A stretch of DNA of 64,000 nucleotides from Rhodobacter calidifons (GTDB lineage Bacteria > Pseudomonadota > Alphaproteobacteria > Rhodobacterales > Rhodobacteraceae), in the NCBI RefSeq assembly GCF_011174775.1, contig NZ_JAANHS010000011.1, positions 25,475 to 89,474 on the forward strand, in the 5' to 3' direction. Positions within the stretch are counted from its first letter, which is position 1, and each line of letters starts with the position of its first letter. Below the pieces are notes generated by a model. The model saw nothing but the letters and a program-made list of their open reading frames with translations. It was not told the DNA's origin and did no database searches. Made by a program: the position numbers and the translations under genes. Positions 54,801 to 63,995 of this stretch are shown here, piece by piece.

Positions 54801-55258
54801 CCGACGGCGCCGGGCGGATCCACGCGGAACTGGTTGACCGCGACGAACTCGTTCTCGTCGCCCGGCTCGAAGCCGATGAAGCGCACGCGGCGTTCGTGCT
54901 CGCCGTCGGGACCCGAGACGTTAACGCCGCGCACGATCCTGTCGTGCAGTTCCTCGTTGATCGCGATGAAGTCCCGCGAGGTCGGCCGCTCGAGCTGCGA
55001 GATCGCCTGGCTGATGCGGCGCTCGTCCAGCCATTCGGACCCGTCGCCGTTGCGGTTCAGACGGCGCAGCGCGGCCTCGAGCCGGTCGCGCAGCAGCGTC
55101 TGCTGGAAGGTGTCGCGGCCGAGCAGGTGATAGTCCTTGCGGCCGGTGCTCGGGTCCTCGTCGGCGCCCTCGACATGGGACCAGCCCATGACCCCCAGCT
55201 GGCGCAGGAGCGGGCGTTCGACGACATTCAGTTCGTCCAGACGGTCCTGCTGGCTCAT
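51875..55258 (-). CDS. hsdR: HsdR, type I restriction endonuclease subunit
   Basis: 1127-residue motor/nuclease subunit. The N-terminal nuclease core includes the PD-ExK-type VVLFVNGLPLVVIEAKSP (about 175). The helicase has Walker A HTQGSGKSLTMVFL (about 345), Walker B-type VLIDEAHRSH (about 490) and GFTGTPI (about 515). Coupled by 4 nt to hsdS. It cleaves DNA that lacks the HsdM methylation. The frame is intact throughout, so the system may be active. Confidence 0.95.
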   Translation of the reverse strand: MSQQDRLDELNVVERPLLRQLGVMGWSHVEGADEDPSTGRKDYHLLGRDTFQQTLLRDRLEAALRRLNRNGDGSEWLDERRISQAISQLERPTSRDFIAINEELHDRIVRGVNVSGPDGEHERRVRFIGFEPGDENEFVAVNQFRVDPPGAVGDRGFIVPDVVLFVNGLPLVVIEAKSPAVTDPIATAIDQMRRYANRRVPEKNEGAERLFWTNHLLIATDYYDARVGSVTARPDDFLPWRSVKPVGIEQTRAAMDEVCGELGKAPGTDLVQQEVMAAGLLRPQYLLDALRSFTVYMTTDDGVRIKVVPRYQQFRSVHIALQRLQEGKTRRQDGMSDRRGGIIWHTQGSGKSLTMVFLVRKLRTIAALRRFKVVVVTDRTDLEDQLSKTAKLAGQVMRVARNADGAKTHLGRQEPDLVFVMIQKLQERNGEGDEQEIVFAAENDEQPDAKGENLLPAKTDELRSGKLVAKIGERKAFPVLNESEDVLVLIDEAHRSHTSGLHQNLLDALPNAARIGFTGTPIEEKNKKKTREIFGTYIDRYLLRDAEADGAIVKILYEGRELKADVTDKGTLDGLFDATFAGKSADEREAIKDRYATRARVLNAADPLKAKAIDVLRHYIVNILPNDLKAQLVAASRELAVQYVDALNDARDEIVAAIEGAADILKDIAPEDAQEAGGDVAFLSTALPYLDAIKALEFAAVISVDHNDLPHLKAWGGVSETKQRIERFKKPLSQDALAILVVKSKLLTGFDAKVEQAMYLDRAISGAELLQAIARTNRTAGEAKRFGIVVDYYGVGKNLADALAIYDAEDQSDLTGGIGKPEDLLPELRQARDAVVKHFSDVGITLGSDLQAYVDTCVAKLKDQKFRAKFLVLVKKLVGLFDALMPRPEARPFTRDVKIFAFIAKAAANLYRDRSLDVRGVAHKVQAMLDAFIEAHGIDPKVPPIEILDPNFAAEVARKPGGRAKAAEMENALRHHISISFEKDPAKYKTLSDRLEGILTSHHEDWDEIARQLQALIDEATARSGGGFSVHGLEPHTEAPIFGILRLRYGNDDRDADLAELSARIVQHLREESAVSGFWDNPVSQEAARRWIFQHLDNCSIFDFGELDAISSDCMGVARANRAAFTS

Positions 55259-56505
55259 TCGGCAGCCTCCCGGATCGCCACGACAGGCTTGCGGCCAGTG
55301 AGGAGGTCGTCTCGCAGACCAAGCCGGAGTGACGCCAGCTTCTCGCGCTCGGATATCAGGGCGTCGATCTCGGCCTGCAGCGCATGAACCGCCTTCATGG
55401 CATCGACCTGATCGGAATGCGGTAGCTTCCTGAGTGGCAGGCGAAGAAGCGAGTTGCGGGCGATGTTCTTCATGCTACCGCTCGTTCCGGTCGCTTCCCC
55501 TGTGATGAATGCGCGAGCCTGGCGGGTCTGCAGGATGGTGGCGACCCATTCAGGCAGAATGCCGTCGTCTTCCTTCACCCGGACCGCCCAGAGACGATCC
55601 GGCAGGAACAGGCCCGGATGATCCTGATCCACGAATGCGTTTTCGCCAACCAACTGAGGCGTGTTCATGCGGCTGAACAGGATCAGGCCAGCTTCGACAG
55701 GGCATTTGAGGCGGCTGACCTCGCGCGGCCAGACCGCCTTCGACTCAAGCGGCCTGAAGCGCCCGCCGCCGACCGCGCTAGTCTTCAGAACGCCATATTC
55801 TCCCGCTGAGGGCGGCCGGTCATCGGCGTTCACACTGCAGCCGGACGAGATCGCGGCGACGAGTCTAGCCAAAGTATCTGGAGCGTCCGAGCTCCCGATC
55901 TGGCCCGGAATTGAAATGAGGTCGTCTAGCAGACCAAGCCGAATAGCCTCGTGCTTCTCTATCAAGACGTCAGTTTCGAGGACCGCATCGTCGATGGCGT
56001 CGAGGACGTCGGCGATTTTTGCGCGCTCTGCCGGCCCGTGGCCCGTTATTGAAATTCCTTGGACGTCGCTGTTCTTGAGGTTGTTAATAGCGCTTCCCGA
56101 AAGAATGATGTCGATGCTTCGCCGAAACTGTTCGCCTTGGAATACGTGACGCAGGAAGGCTGAGTCGCTCTCGGTCTTTGGGTGAAATACTGAGCAGAAG
56201 GCCCCCACAGTGAGTGGCGCGCCGTACTCGCCCTTGTATCGCGCCGCCTTGCCAACAAGCGCCTTCGATCCGTTCGACATGCAAACGACAAGGTCGCCCT
56301 CTCCAACGGCCTGAGCGGGTTTGACCAAGTAGCTCGGCACGATCTGTATAGATGTAAAATCTAGCTGCCCATCTTGGATATTCGTGGAGCGAAGGAGAAC
56401 CGTTCGATCCCGTCCAAAGTCTTCTTGCAGATGCTCCGGGCGATAAGAGACACCCCTGACCCCATCAGCTAGGTCTCCTATCCTGATCGTGGGATCTTCA
56501 CGCAT
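55255..56505 (-). CDS. hsdS: HsdS, type I specificity subunit
   Basis: 416-residue DNA-recognition subunit. Two target-recognition domains (about residues 1-150 and 200-370) are separated by helical spacer repeats: [35 protein letters not shown] in the middle and a related [27 protein letters not shown] at the end (quoted shares: LGLLDDL and [10 protein letters not shown]). The two repeat ends are similar, as usual. Overlaps hsdM by 8 nt and hsdR by 4 nt. The target sequence cannot be read from sequence. Confidence 0.93.
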   Translation of the reverse strand: MREDPTIRIGDLADGVRGVSYRPEHLQEDFGRDRTVLLRSTNIQDGQLDFTSIQIVPSYLVKPAQAVGEGDLVVCMSNGSKALVGKAARYKGEYGAPLTVGAFCSVFHPKTESDSAFLRHVFQGEQFRRSIDIILSGSAINNLKNSDVQGISITGHGPAERAKIADVLDAIDDAVLETDVLIEKHEAIRLGLLDDLISIPGQIGSSDAPDTLARLVAAISSGCSVNADDRPPSAGEYGVLKTSAVGGGRFRPLESKAVWPREVSRLKCPVEAGLILFSRMNTPQLVGENAFVDQDHPGLFLPDRLWAVRVKEDDGILPEWVATILQTRQARAFITGEATGTSGSMKNIARNSLLRLPLRKLPHSDQVDAMKAVHALQAEIDALISEREKLASLRLGLRDDLLTGRKPVVAIREAAE

Positions 56506-59200
56506 ACCCGAGTTCCTTCAGGTATCCATCAAGCCGCGCCGTCGCGTCCGCCCTCCGGCTCCCGATCCTCGCGAGGCTGACACGATACTTGTCCCAGAGC
56601 CGCTCCAGGTCGGCCACCAGAACACCGACCCGGCGGACGCGGGCGCGCTCGAGCCGGTCGAGTAGCCGCTCGCGGTCGATGTCGAGAACCAGTTCGCGGC
56701 AATCATCGTCGTCCAGTTCGGCCCGTGCAGCCGTCAACCGCTCGACAAAAGCGGCCTTCAGTCGCCGCAGCGTGGCGCGCGCCTCCTTCAGCTCTTCCTT
56801 GATCGCCTCATAGGGGGCGAGCATGGCGTCGATGGTCTCGGCTTCCTCGAACAGCGGCGCGAGGCGGCGTTCGATGGCTGCCAGTTCGGCCTCGAACTCC
56901 CGCACATCCATGCCCTGCGCGCGCATCCAGTCGATGGAGCCCTTGGACGGCTTGCCGGTGCCCGTCGTCTTCACCAGCTCCTTCCGGCGCTTGTCATCAT
57001 CCTTCATTTCGGCGCGCAGTTCCTTGCGCCGCTTTTCCAGTTCCTTGGCGAGGTTGCTGCCTTCCTCGGCCCCGTCCAGCCAATCCTCGGCGCCCTCGAC
57101 CCCGTCGCCCGTCTCCCAGGCTTCTTTCTCGGCCTTGATCTGCTCCACTTCGGCCTGCGCGGCGGACAGTTCGGTGACGTAGTCCGCCATGCGATGGCGC
57201 ACGAAGGGATGGGCGAGCAGCTCCTCCAGCGTGACCTTCACGGTCTTCTTGGCGTCGCTGTCCTCGTCGTCATCGGCGTCTTCATCCTCCAGCGCCGAGC
57301 GCAATGTCTCGACCCAGCCGTCGACCAGTTCGGCGAACCCGTTCTCGACGATGACGCGCAGCTCGTAGCGGATTTCGTCCCACCAGCCCGCGATGGAGCC
57401 CATCAGCGCATAGCGGTCGAGGCAGCCGACCGGCAGCATGGCGGGCTCGAAGCTGTCGAGCATCTCGCGGCGTAGCGGCATCAGGCGCTTGCTTTCGGGA
57501 AGCTCCGCCAACCCGGACCGCGCCGACGACCACCAGGCATCGAAGGCCGCGACCATCTCACCCTGCCGGGTCGCGACGCCAAGGTCCGACTCGACGAGTG
57601 CCCTGATATCGGCGCGCTTCTCGACGGTGTCCGCGAACTCGGCGTAGTCCGCATCGCGGTCGACGAACGGCGTGTCGACGTCGAAGCCTTGTGCCTGCGC
57701 ATGCGAGCGGATGCTCACGATTTCCCGTTTCGGCACGCCGCCATGGAGGTGGGCGCGCACGTCGTGGGGCTCGGGCGGCGGGCTGCTGTCGGCATAGCGC
57801 CGGATGTTCAGGTTGCCGGCTTCGTCCTTGATGATGGCCGTGTTGTCGATGACCGCCGCGAAGCCGGGCACGTCAGCGAACGCGTCGTAGGCGCTGACGA
57901 TCTTCTCGATGTGCTCCGGGTCCATGAAGTTCTGTGCGCGCCCTTCGCGATACTCGCGGTCCGCGTTGATGAAGAGCACCTTGCCCTTGCGCGCGTCCGG
58001 CTTCCCGTCCGGGTGGCGCATCACAAGGATGCAGGCCGGGATGCCGGTTCCGTAGAAGAGGTTCTGCGGCAGGCCGATCACGGCCTCGATGCAGTCCTCC
58101 TTGAGCAGCGCGATCCGGATCTTCTTTTCTTCGCCGCCGCGGAACAGCACGCCGTGCGGCATGACCACGGCCATCTTTCCGGTCTGCTTGAGGCTGGCCA
58201 ACATGTGCTGGGCGAACATCAGGTCGGCCTTCTTGCCCGTCGTGGGACACCAGCCAAATCGGAAGCGGTCGCCGAACTGAATCCCGCGCTTGGTGTAGTT
58301 CTGGCTGAAGGGCGGATTGGCGATCACCCGGTCGAACCGCATGAGGCGGCCGTCCTCGATGTGCTTCGGATCAACGAGTGTATCGCCGTTCCGGATGTCG
58401 GCGTCAGGGATGCCGTGGAGTAGCAGGTTCATCCGGCAGATGGCCCAGACCGCGCCGTTGTCCTCCTGGCCATAGAGGCTCAAGCGCCGACCGTCGTGCT
58501 GCAGGGCGTATTCGTAACCCTGGTTCAGCATGCCGCCGCTGCCGCAAGTGGGATCGTAAAGCGATGTGCCGCCCTGCGGATCGAGGATGCGGACCATCAG
58601 CTGCACCACGCCACGCGGCGTATAGAACTCGCCGGCCTTCTTGCCGGCAGAGTCAGCAAATTCGCTGATCAGATACTCGTACGCAGCGCCGAGCAGGTCC
58701 GGAAACTCGAAATCCTCGTCCAGAAGCCGGTACTTGTTGAAGTGGCTGATGAGACGGCGAAGCCTCTCGTCCGGGATCTCCGACTCGCCAACCTTCCGGG
58801 CGAAATTGATGTGCCCCAGCACGCCCCTCAAGGCGTTGTGGTTCTCGTTCTCGAGCCCCTCGAGAGCCTTGTTCAACTCGTTGGCGACGTTGGCGTGGAC
58901 GTCGTTCAAGAGTCGGTCCCAGCGGGCGACTGGAGGAACGAAAAAGGTTTTGGTGTAGGAGGACGGATGATCTGCGCGCTGCAGGGCCTCCGTTTCTGAT
59001 CGGCCAAGCGCACGTTGTTCCTTCAGAATCTTCTCGCGCTGCTGCTCGAACACGTCGGAGCATCGCTTCAGGAACAGTATTCCGAAAATGTACTCCTTGA
59101 ACTCCGACGCATCCATCTTGCCGCGAAGGATGTCGGCGGCCGCGAACAGGTGGCGTTCAAGTTTTTCGAGAGTTAGTTTTGCCAATGTCGCGCCTGTCAT
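56498..59200 (-). CDS. hsdM: HsdM, type I DNA methyltransferase (long form)
   Basis: About 900 residues, much longer than classical HsdM (about 500). HsdM_N domain: [21 protein letters not shown]6-adenine methyltransferase motifs are [15 protein letters not shown] (about 215) and the catalytic NPPF (about 295). After about residue 500 there is a long, highly charged extension with coiled coils ([23 protein letters not shown], quoted part [18 protein letters not shown]) and acidic stretches. ATG at 59200 is preferred; an in-frame GTG exists at 59227. First gene of the hsdM-S-R-M48 operon. Confidence 0.93.
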   Translation of the reverse strand: MTGATLAKLTLEKLERHLFAAADILRGKMDASEFKEYIFGILFLKRCSDVFEQQREKILKEQRALGRSETEALQRADHPSSYTKTFFVPPVARWDRLLNDVHANVANELNKALEGLENENHNALRGVLGHINFARKVGESEIPDERLRRLISHFNKYRLLDEDFEFPDLLGAAYEYLISEFADSAGKKAGEFYTPRGVVQLMVRILDPQGGTSLYDPTCGSGGMLNQGYEYALQHDGRRLSLYGQEDNGAVWAICRMNLLLHGIPDADIRNGDTLVDPKHIEDGRLMRFDRVIANPPFSQNYTKRGIQFGDRFRFGWCPTTGKKADLMFAQHMLASLKQTGKMAVVMPHGVLFRGGEEKKIRIALLKEDCIEAVIGLPQNLFYGTGIPACILVMRHPDGKPDARKGKVLFINADREYREGRAQNFMDPEHIEKIVSAYDAFADVPGFAAVIDNTAIIKDEAGNLNIRRYADSSPPPEPHDVRAHLHGGVPKREIVSIRSHAQAQGFDVDTPFVDRDADYAEFADTVEKRADIRALVESDLGVATRQGEMVAAFDAWWSSARSGLAELPESKRLMPLRREMLDSFEPAMLPVGCLDRYALMGSIAGWWDEIRYELRVIVENGFAELVDGWVETLRSALEDEDADDDEDSDAKKTVKVTLEELLAHPFVRHRMADYVTELSAAQAEVEQIKAEKEAWETGDGVEGAEDWLDGAEEGSNLAKELEKRRKELRAEMKDDDKRRKELVKTTGTGKPSKGSIDWMRAQGMDVREFEAELAAIERRLAPLFEEAETIDAMLAPYEAIKEELKEARATLRRLKAAFVERLTAARAELDDDDCRELVLDIDRERLLDRLERARVRRVGVLVADLERLWDKYRVSLARIGSRRADATARLDGYLKELGYA

Positions 59201-59257
59201 AGAATGAATGTGCAGGGCATCGAGCACTGTGCTGACGGCCCCAACTCTCCGATTTTA

Positions 59258-59752
59258 CTAACCGATTGAACGGCTCGGGGAAAGGACCGGCTTGTTGCCG
59301 TCGCGCGATGATGCCGTTCCGACCGCGTCATGCTGCTCGTTCCAAGCTAGTGGGAACGGCTCCAGGACGCGCGCCAACGTCACCGCTGGCCCGTGTCTGC
59401 CGTCAAGTATTGCTTCGACGATGTCCGGTGCGAGCAGGGTCAGGCGCAGGACACGCGTCAGGTAGGAGGAGGCGATCCCTTCGCGCTCAGCCAGTTCGGC
59501 GATGGTGGTGAACTCGCCCGAGTCCAGCATGCGATTCCAGCGGAACGCGCGCGCCAGCGCCTTGACCAGCGTGTTATCCGTTCGACGCGGTTGCGCGGCG
59601 CTGTCCGGCAATTGCATCTCCTTCCGCCCGCCGCGTTTCACGACGCGGAACGGGATGTGGAGCGTGATAGTCTTGGTGCGGATCAGCGACCGCGCGGATG
59701 TCGAGCCGATCTGGCGCGACATCCAGGCCGGGCACATCCGGGCCGTCTCCAT
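59258..59752 (-). CDS. Recombinase-associated helix-turn-helix protein (5' end at a junction)
   Basis: Residues from about ITLHIPFRVVKRGGRKEM to the end match a widespread alphaproteobacterial protein found next to serine recombinases and DUF2924 genes in mobile elements; it has a helix-turn-helix ELAEREGIASSYLTRVLRLTLL and DIVEAILDG. The upstream part of the open frame (plus coordinates above about 59690) is antisense to the phage gene, so the native start is missing or changed. No recombinase gene is present beside it. Probably a remnant of an integrative element. Confidence 0.7.
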   Translation of the reverse strand: METARMCPAWMSRQIGSTSARSLIRTKTITLHIPFRVVKRGGRKEMQLPDSAAQPRRTDNTLVKALARAFRWNRMLDSGEFTTIAELAEREGIASSYLTRVLRLTLLAPDIVEAILDGRHGPAVTLARVLEPFPLAWNEQHDAVGTASSRDGNKPVLSPSRSIG

Positions 59753-61431
59753 CGGCTATCAGGTCCACCGCTTCGACATCTCCAAGCCCGATGGCGGGCG
59801 CGAGCTCTGGCGGGCGGTGGACTGGACCCCGTTCGAGGTCTCGGCCGTGCCGGTCGGCGCCGACCCAGCCGCAGGCTTCCGCGCCAAGGGCGAACATCAC
59901 GACTGCGTCCTCCATCGCCGGGACGCCCCCACGCAAGAAGGAGCATCCCCGATGACCGACAAGACCCCGGCGAGTGACGCCGCAACTTCCGCTACCACCC
60001 AGCCGACCGAGCCGAATGATACCGAGGATACCCCCATGACCGAGCCGAAAACGGCTGCGTCCGACCCGAAGGTCGCGGCCAGCGAACCGAAGGTCCACGC
60101 AAGTGAGACGCGCAGCCAGCCGAAGACGCAGGCAGCGCCCGCGCCTGACAGCGAGGCCATCGCGACCCGTGCCCGCGAGGCCGAACGCGACCGCGTCTCG
60201 ACCATCTACGATCTGACCGGCCGCCTGAACCTCGAGCGCAGCTTCGCCGAGGATCTGGTGAAACGCGGCGTCAGCGTCGATGAGTCCCGCCGCCTGATCC
60301 TCGATCAGGTTGCGGCCAAATCCGACGAAACTCGGACCTTCCCGCATGTCTCTGTACCCCTCGGCGGCCGGGACGAGCGCATCACCCGCCGCGACGCGGT
60401 GGCGAACGCGCTGCTGCATCGCTACAGCCCGACGCTGTTCCAGCTGGAGGACGCCGCGCGCCAGTATCGCGGCATGACCCTGCTGGAACTGGCCCGCGAA
60501 AGCCTTGGCAATGCGGGGGTGAACACGCGGGGGCTCTCGCGCGACGAGGTGGCGACGCGGGCGCTGCATTCGACCTCCGACTTCCCCGAGATCCTGTCGG
60601 CGGTCACCAACAAGACCCTGCGGCAGGCCTACGAGGCCTATCCCCGCACCTTCATGCTGTTCTGCCGCCAGGTGCTGGCCACCGACTTCAAGTCCATGCA
60701 CCGCGTCCAGCTGGGCGAGGCCCCGCAACTGCTGGAGGTCGGCGAGAGCGGCGAGTTCAAGCGCGGCACGCTCGGTGAGAGCAAGGAAAGCTACAAGGTC
60801 AAGACCTATGGCCGTGTCGTCGCCATCACCCGTCAGGTGCTGATCAACGACGATCTCGACGCCTTCACCCATGTACGGCAACTCCATCGCCCAGCTGGAA
60901 AGCGACGTGGTCTGGGGCATCATCACCGCGAATCCGGCGATGGCCGATGGCAACGCGCTGTTCCACACCACGCACAAGAACCTCGCCGGCACCGGGGCTG
61001 CGCTCGATGTCGGCAGCGTCGGCGCGGCGCGGGCGGCGATGGCCAAGCAGACCGGCCTCGACAAGAAGACGGTGCTGAATGTCCGCCCCGCCTTCATGAT
61101 CGTGCCCGCCTCGCTGGAACTGAGGGCCGAGCAGCTGGTGGCCCAGAACCTCGTGCCCGCCGCGACGTCCAGCGTGGTGCCGCAGTCGATCCGCACGCTC
61201 GCTCCGATCAGCGAACCCCGGCTCGATGCCGCCAGCGAAACCGCCTGGTATCTGGCCGCGAGCCCGAACCAGATCGACACCATCGAGTACGCCTATCTCG
61301 AGGGTCAGCAGGGCGCCTACATCGAGACGCGCAACGGCTTCGACGTCGACGGGGTCGAGATCAAGTGCCGCCTCGATTTCGGCGCCAAGGCCATCGACTG
61401 GCGCGGCCTCTACAAGAACCCGGGCGCGTAA
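59670..61431 (+). pseudogene. Phage prohead protease/major capsid fusion gene, truncated and frameshifted
   Basis: The reading frame opens inside the C-terminal part of a head-maturation protease (DRADVEPIWRDIQAG, RAVSIGYQVHRFD, EVSAVPVGADPAAGFR), so its 5' part is gone. A Thr/Pro/Ala-rich linker (about 59950-60160) and the capsid part follow (TFPHVSVPLGGRDERITRRD, EILSAVTNKTLRQAYEAYPR). At 60870 the frame shifts: LINDDLDAFT is followed, one frame on, by MYGNSIAQLESD, consistent with loss of several bases. The remainder runs intact to 61431 (FGAKAIDWRGLYKNPGA). It cannot make a working capsid protein. Confidence 0.88.
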
Positions 61432-61511
61432 CCCGCATTCCAACATGCTGAACCCTGACACGCGGGCGGTCCTGACGGGCCGCCCTTCGTCGTTCCACAA
61501 GGATCCTCCCC

Positions 61512-61847
61512 ATGAAAACCTACGTCCAGCCCGGCAACACCATCACCCTGACCGCACCCTACGCCGTCGCCTCGGGCGATGGCTTGCTCGTCGGCTCCAT
61601 CTTCGGCGTGGCCTCCGGCACCGCCGCCCTCGGCGAGGCTGTCGAGGCTGCGCTCGTCGGCGTGTTCGATCTGACCAAGGTCGGCTCCCAGGCCTGGACC
61701 GCGGGCGCCAAGGTCTATTGGGACAACACCAACAAGCGCTGCACCACCGTCGCGACCGACAACACCCTCATCGGTGTCGCGACCGAGGCAGTGGCCAGCG
61801 GCGCGGGCGACACCATCGGCCGGGTGCGCCTGAACGCGGCCTTCTGA
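61512..61847 (+). CDS. DUF2190 phage capsid-associated protein
   Basis: 111-residue beta-rich protein (MKTYVQPGNTITLTAP ... GLLVGSIFGVASG ... VGVFDLTKVGSQAW ... GRVRLNAAF). DUF2190 proteins decorate or stabilise phage heads and usually follow the capsid gene, as here. The frame is intact. Its stop overlaps the next start. Confidence 0.88.
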   Translation: MKTYVQPGNTITLTAPYAVASGDGLLVGSIFGVASGTAALGEAVEAALVGVFDLTKVGSQAWTAGAKVYWDNTNKRCTTVATDNTLIGVATEAVASGAGDTIGRVRLNAAF

Positions 61848-62158
61848 TGAGCGCCTTCGCCGCCGCCGTCGGCGCACTCTTCGCCGATCCGAACATCGGC
61901 CGGGACGCGGTCTACATCGCCGACGGCGGCGCGCCAGTCCTCGTGCGCGTCGTCGCCCGGCGCGCCGATGTAATCTCCGATTTCGGCGACGCCCGGCTCT
62001 GGTCCGAGACCACCCGAATCGACCTGCGCGTGGTCGAGGTGGCGAACCCGCGCCCCGGCGACCGCATCGTGATCGACGGTGATGCCTTCCTCATCCAAGG
62101 CGAGCCCGCCCGTGACCGCGAGCGGCTGGTCTGGACCGTCGATCTGAGGCCTGCGTGA
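61847..62158 (+). CDS. Phage head-tail joining protein
   Basis: 103-residue protein, MSAFAAAVGALFADPNIGRD at the start and GDRIVIDGDAFLIQGEPARD near the end, typical of small head-tail connector/stopper proteins in this gene order. The ATG overlaps the DUF2190 stop, and its stop overlaps the GTG of the next gene. The identity is mostly from position and general resemblance. Confidence 0.7.
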   Translation: MSAFAAAVGALFADPNIGRDAVYIADGGAPVLVRVVARRADVISDFGDARLWSETTRIDLRVVEVANPRPGDRIVIDGDAFLIQGEPARDRERLVWTVDLRPA

Positions 62159-62784
62159 AACTGAAGCTCGATATCGATCCCGACATCGTCGCGATGGTGG
62201 CAGCCGAGGTGGCGGCGGGCGAACGCGCCGTCTTGGCCGCGATCAGGGAGGCCGGGACCGAGTTGAAGGACGCCTGGCGCGCACAGATTACTAGCGCGGG
62301 TCTCGGAGCTCGGCTCGCCCGAACCATCCGGTCAGAGCAGTTCCCCAAGGGCAAGCCCCGCCTGAGCGCGGCGGCGCTGGTGTGGTCGAAGGCCCCGGTC
62401 ATCATCGGCGCCCATGACACAGGCCCGCTGATCCGGTCGAAGAACGGCTTCTGGCTGACGATCCCACTGCCCGCCGCAGGCAAATCCCTGCGCGGCGGCC
62501 GGATCACGCCCGGCGAATGGGAACGACGGCGCGGGCTGCGCCTACATTTCGTCTATCGCCGCACCGGTCCGAGCCTGCTGGTGGCGGAGGGGCGGCTGAA
62601 CACGAAGGGTCAGGCGGTGGTGTCGCGCTCGAAGACCGGACGCGGTAAGGTCACCGCGCCTATCTTCCTGTTGGTACCGCAGGTCAAGTTGCCGAAGCGG
62701 CTGGACCTCGCGCGCGACGCGGACCGAGCGTTGAATAGCGTGCCGGGGCTGATCGTGGCGAACTGGGTGGAGGCGAAATTCTAA
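62155..62784 (+). CDS. DUF6441-type phage tail-completion protein
   Basis: 209 residues with an N-terminal helix (LDIDPDIVAMVAAEVAAGER), a WRAQITSAGLGARLARTIR basic segment and a C-terminal IFLLVPQVKLPKRLDLARDA. It matches the family annotated DUF6441 in alphaproteobacterial prophages, positioned where tail-completion (neck) genes lie. GTG start, coupled to the previous gene by 4 nt. Confidence 0.75.
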   Translation: MKLKLDIDPDIVAMVAAEVAAGERAVLAAIREAGTELKDAWRAQITSAGLGARLARTIRSEQFPKGKPRLSAAALVWSKAPVIIGAHDTGPLIRSKNGFWLTIPLPAAGKSLRGGRITPGEWERRRGLRLHFVYRRTGPSLLVAEGRLNTKGQAVVSRSKTGRGKVTAPIFLLVPQVKLPKRLDLARDADRALNSVPGLIVANWVEAKF

Positions 62785-62790
62785 TAGGTA

Positions 62791-63522
62791 TCATGGAGGT
62801 ACAATCTTCGAGGCCATATCTCGAAAGAAATCACAGTAGGCAATGAAGTGAGTCTTGTTTTGCTGAATCGCTTGTTGTCCGAAGTGCCGCTGAACAGGCG
62901 CTTGCAGGAGGGCAGCAGCCCCGTAGCCTTGCTTTAGCTGCCCATTGGCTGGTTGAAGGAAATGGATTGCTGTCGCCTTGAAATCGGCCTTGCACTTCGT
63001 TGAGTCATGCGCAACGCGATTTCTGATGGCGTTCGCGTGCTTTACCAGATCCGATGCGTTCTGGAGAGCTGAAAAAGAGTGCGCTGAGAAATAGAAATCT
63101 GCGACCTTGCGAACCCACTTTGGATCCGAAACCTTCAAGTATGACCTGTCTGGTTTGTAATCCGGGTCGAGAGAGAGAAGTTCGTAGGCGTGTTGGATGG
63201 TATCCGCCTTACCTGCCTTGAGTGTCGGCGTATAACCGTTGTTTGTCCTCGCGCCTGTCAGAAACCTGACGAGAGAGCGTTCAATGAACTCCTCCCAGCT
63301 TGCCACGACGCCCATGAATGCGAGTTCAACGACCTGGCCGACGTACTTTGGGTGTATTCCTGGGTTGCTGGATGGACGGACTCTCGTTGGCAATGCTTGT
63401 ATCGCAGCGACCAGAGAAGCCGCCGCGGCGATCTCTGAAAGAAACGCATCTCGGACGTGATCAACCTTAGCAGGACGGCCGCTTGGCACCTGAAACTCTC
63501 CTTCTTGTCCACCAATTCTCAC
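62791..63522 (-). CDS. HEPN-domain-like cargo protein
   Basis: 243 residues, helical. It has ASWEEFIERSLVRFL near residue 75, a layout like RiboL-PSP/MAE_28990-type HEPN proteins, and the HEPN catalytic-type motif RNRVAHD (R-x4-H) near residue 170. HEPN proteins are often RNases in toxin or anti-phage systems; none of this is proven here. It is on the opposite strand between two phage tail genes, and its base composition is clearly less GC-rich than its neighbours, so it looks like an inserted cargo (moron) gene. Confidence 0.6.
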   Translation of the reverse strand: MRIGGQEGEFQVPSGRPAKVDHVRDAFLSEIAAAASLVAAIQALPTRVRPSSNPGIHPKYVGQVVELAFMGVVASWEEFIERSLVRFLTGARTNNGYTPTLKAGKADTIQHAYELLSLDPDYKPDRSYLKVSDPKWVRKVADFYFSAHSFSALQNASDLVKHANAIRNRVAHDSTKCKADFKATAIHFLQPANGQLKQGYGAAALLQAPVQRHFGQQAIQQNKTHFIAYCDFFRDMASKIVPP

Positions 63523-63575
63523 TTTGTAGCGCGAGTAGGTCTAGCCTTTTCTGGCTTCTCGCAGAGTAGCGATCA

Positions 63576-63995
63576 ATGCCCACTCATCGCGAAACCATCC
63601 TCGCCGCGCTGCACGCGCGGCTCTCGGCGCTGCCAGCCACCGCCCTGCGCGGCGAGGTACTGCCCGAGCGCGTGCCCGCCGCTGGCCTGCTGATCCTGCG
63701 CGATGGCGAGCCGGGGGAGCCCGAGGTCACGCTCTCGCCGCTGCGGTACCATTACCAGCACCGGGCCGAGATCGAGGCGGTCGTGCAGGGCGCAGACCGT
63801 GACGCGACCTTCGCCGCGCTCTGCGCCAGCATCGGTGCGGCCATCTCTGCCGACCGCACACTGGGCGGGCGGTGCGACTGGATCGAGGCTGAAGCCCCGC
63901 GCCCGGTCGATCTGCCCATCGACGGCGCGGCCAGCCTGAAGGCGGCCGTGATCCCGGTGATCCTTCACTACACCACGGCCGACCCGCTGGCCTGA
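63576..63995 (+). CDS. Phage tail terminator-like protein
   Basis: 139 residues: RETILAALHARLSALP, HRAEIEAVVQGADRDATFAAL and VIPVILHYTTADPLA. These proteins, often mislabelled acyl-CoA transferase in prophages, correspond to the tail terminator that follows tail-completion genes. Its upstream neighbour in the phage order is the DUF6441 gene, now separated by the HEPN-like insert. Confidence 0.7.
   Translation: MPTHRETILAALHARLSALPATALRGEVLPERVPAAGLLILRDGEPGEPEVTLSPLRYHYQHRAEIEAVVQGADRDATFAALCASIGAAISADRTLGGRCDWIEAEAPRPVDLPIDGAASLKAAVIPVILHYTTADPLA

Noticed and set aside
59738..61431. Capsid remnant as a gene transfer agent
   Set aside because: The protease/capsid fusion, DUF2190 and DUF6441 order is that of ordinary prophages; no GTA-type gene set is present.
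61226..61846. Upstream extension of the head-tail joining protein frame
   Set aside because: It overlaps the capsid remnant and DUF2190 in another frame and is Arg/Ser-rich; the ATGA-coupled start at 61847 is better.
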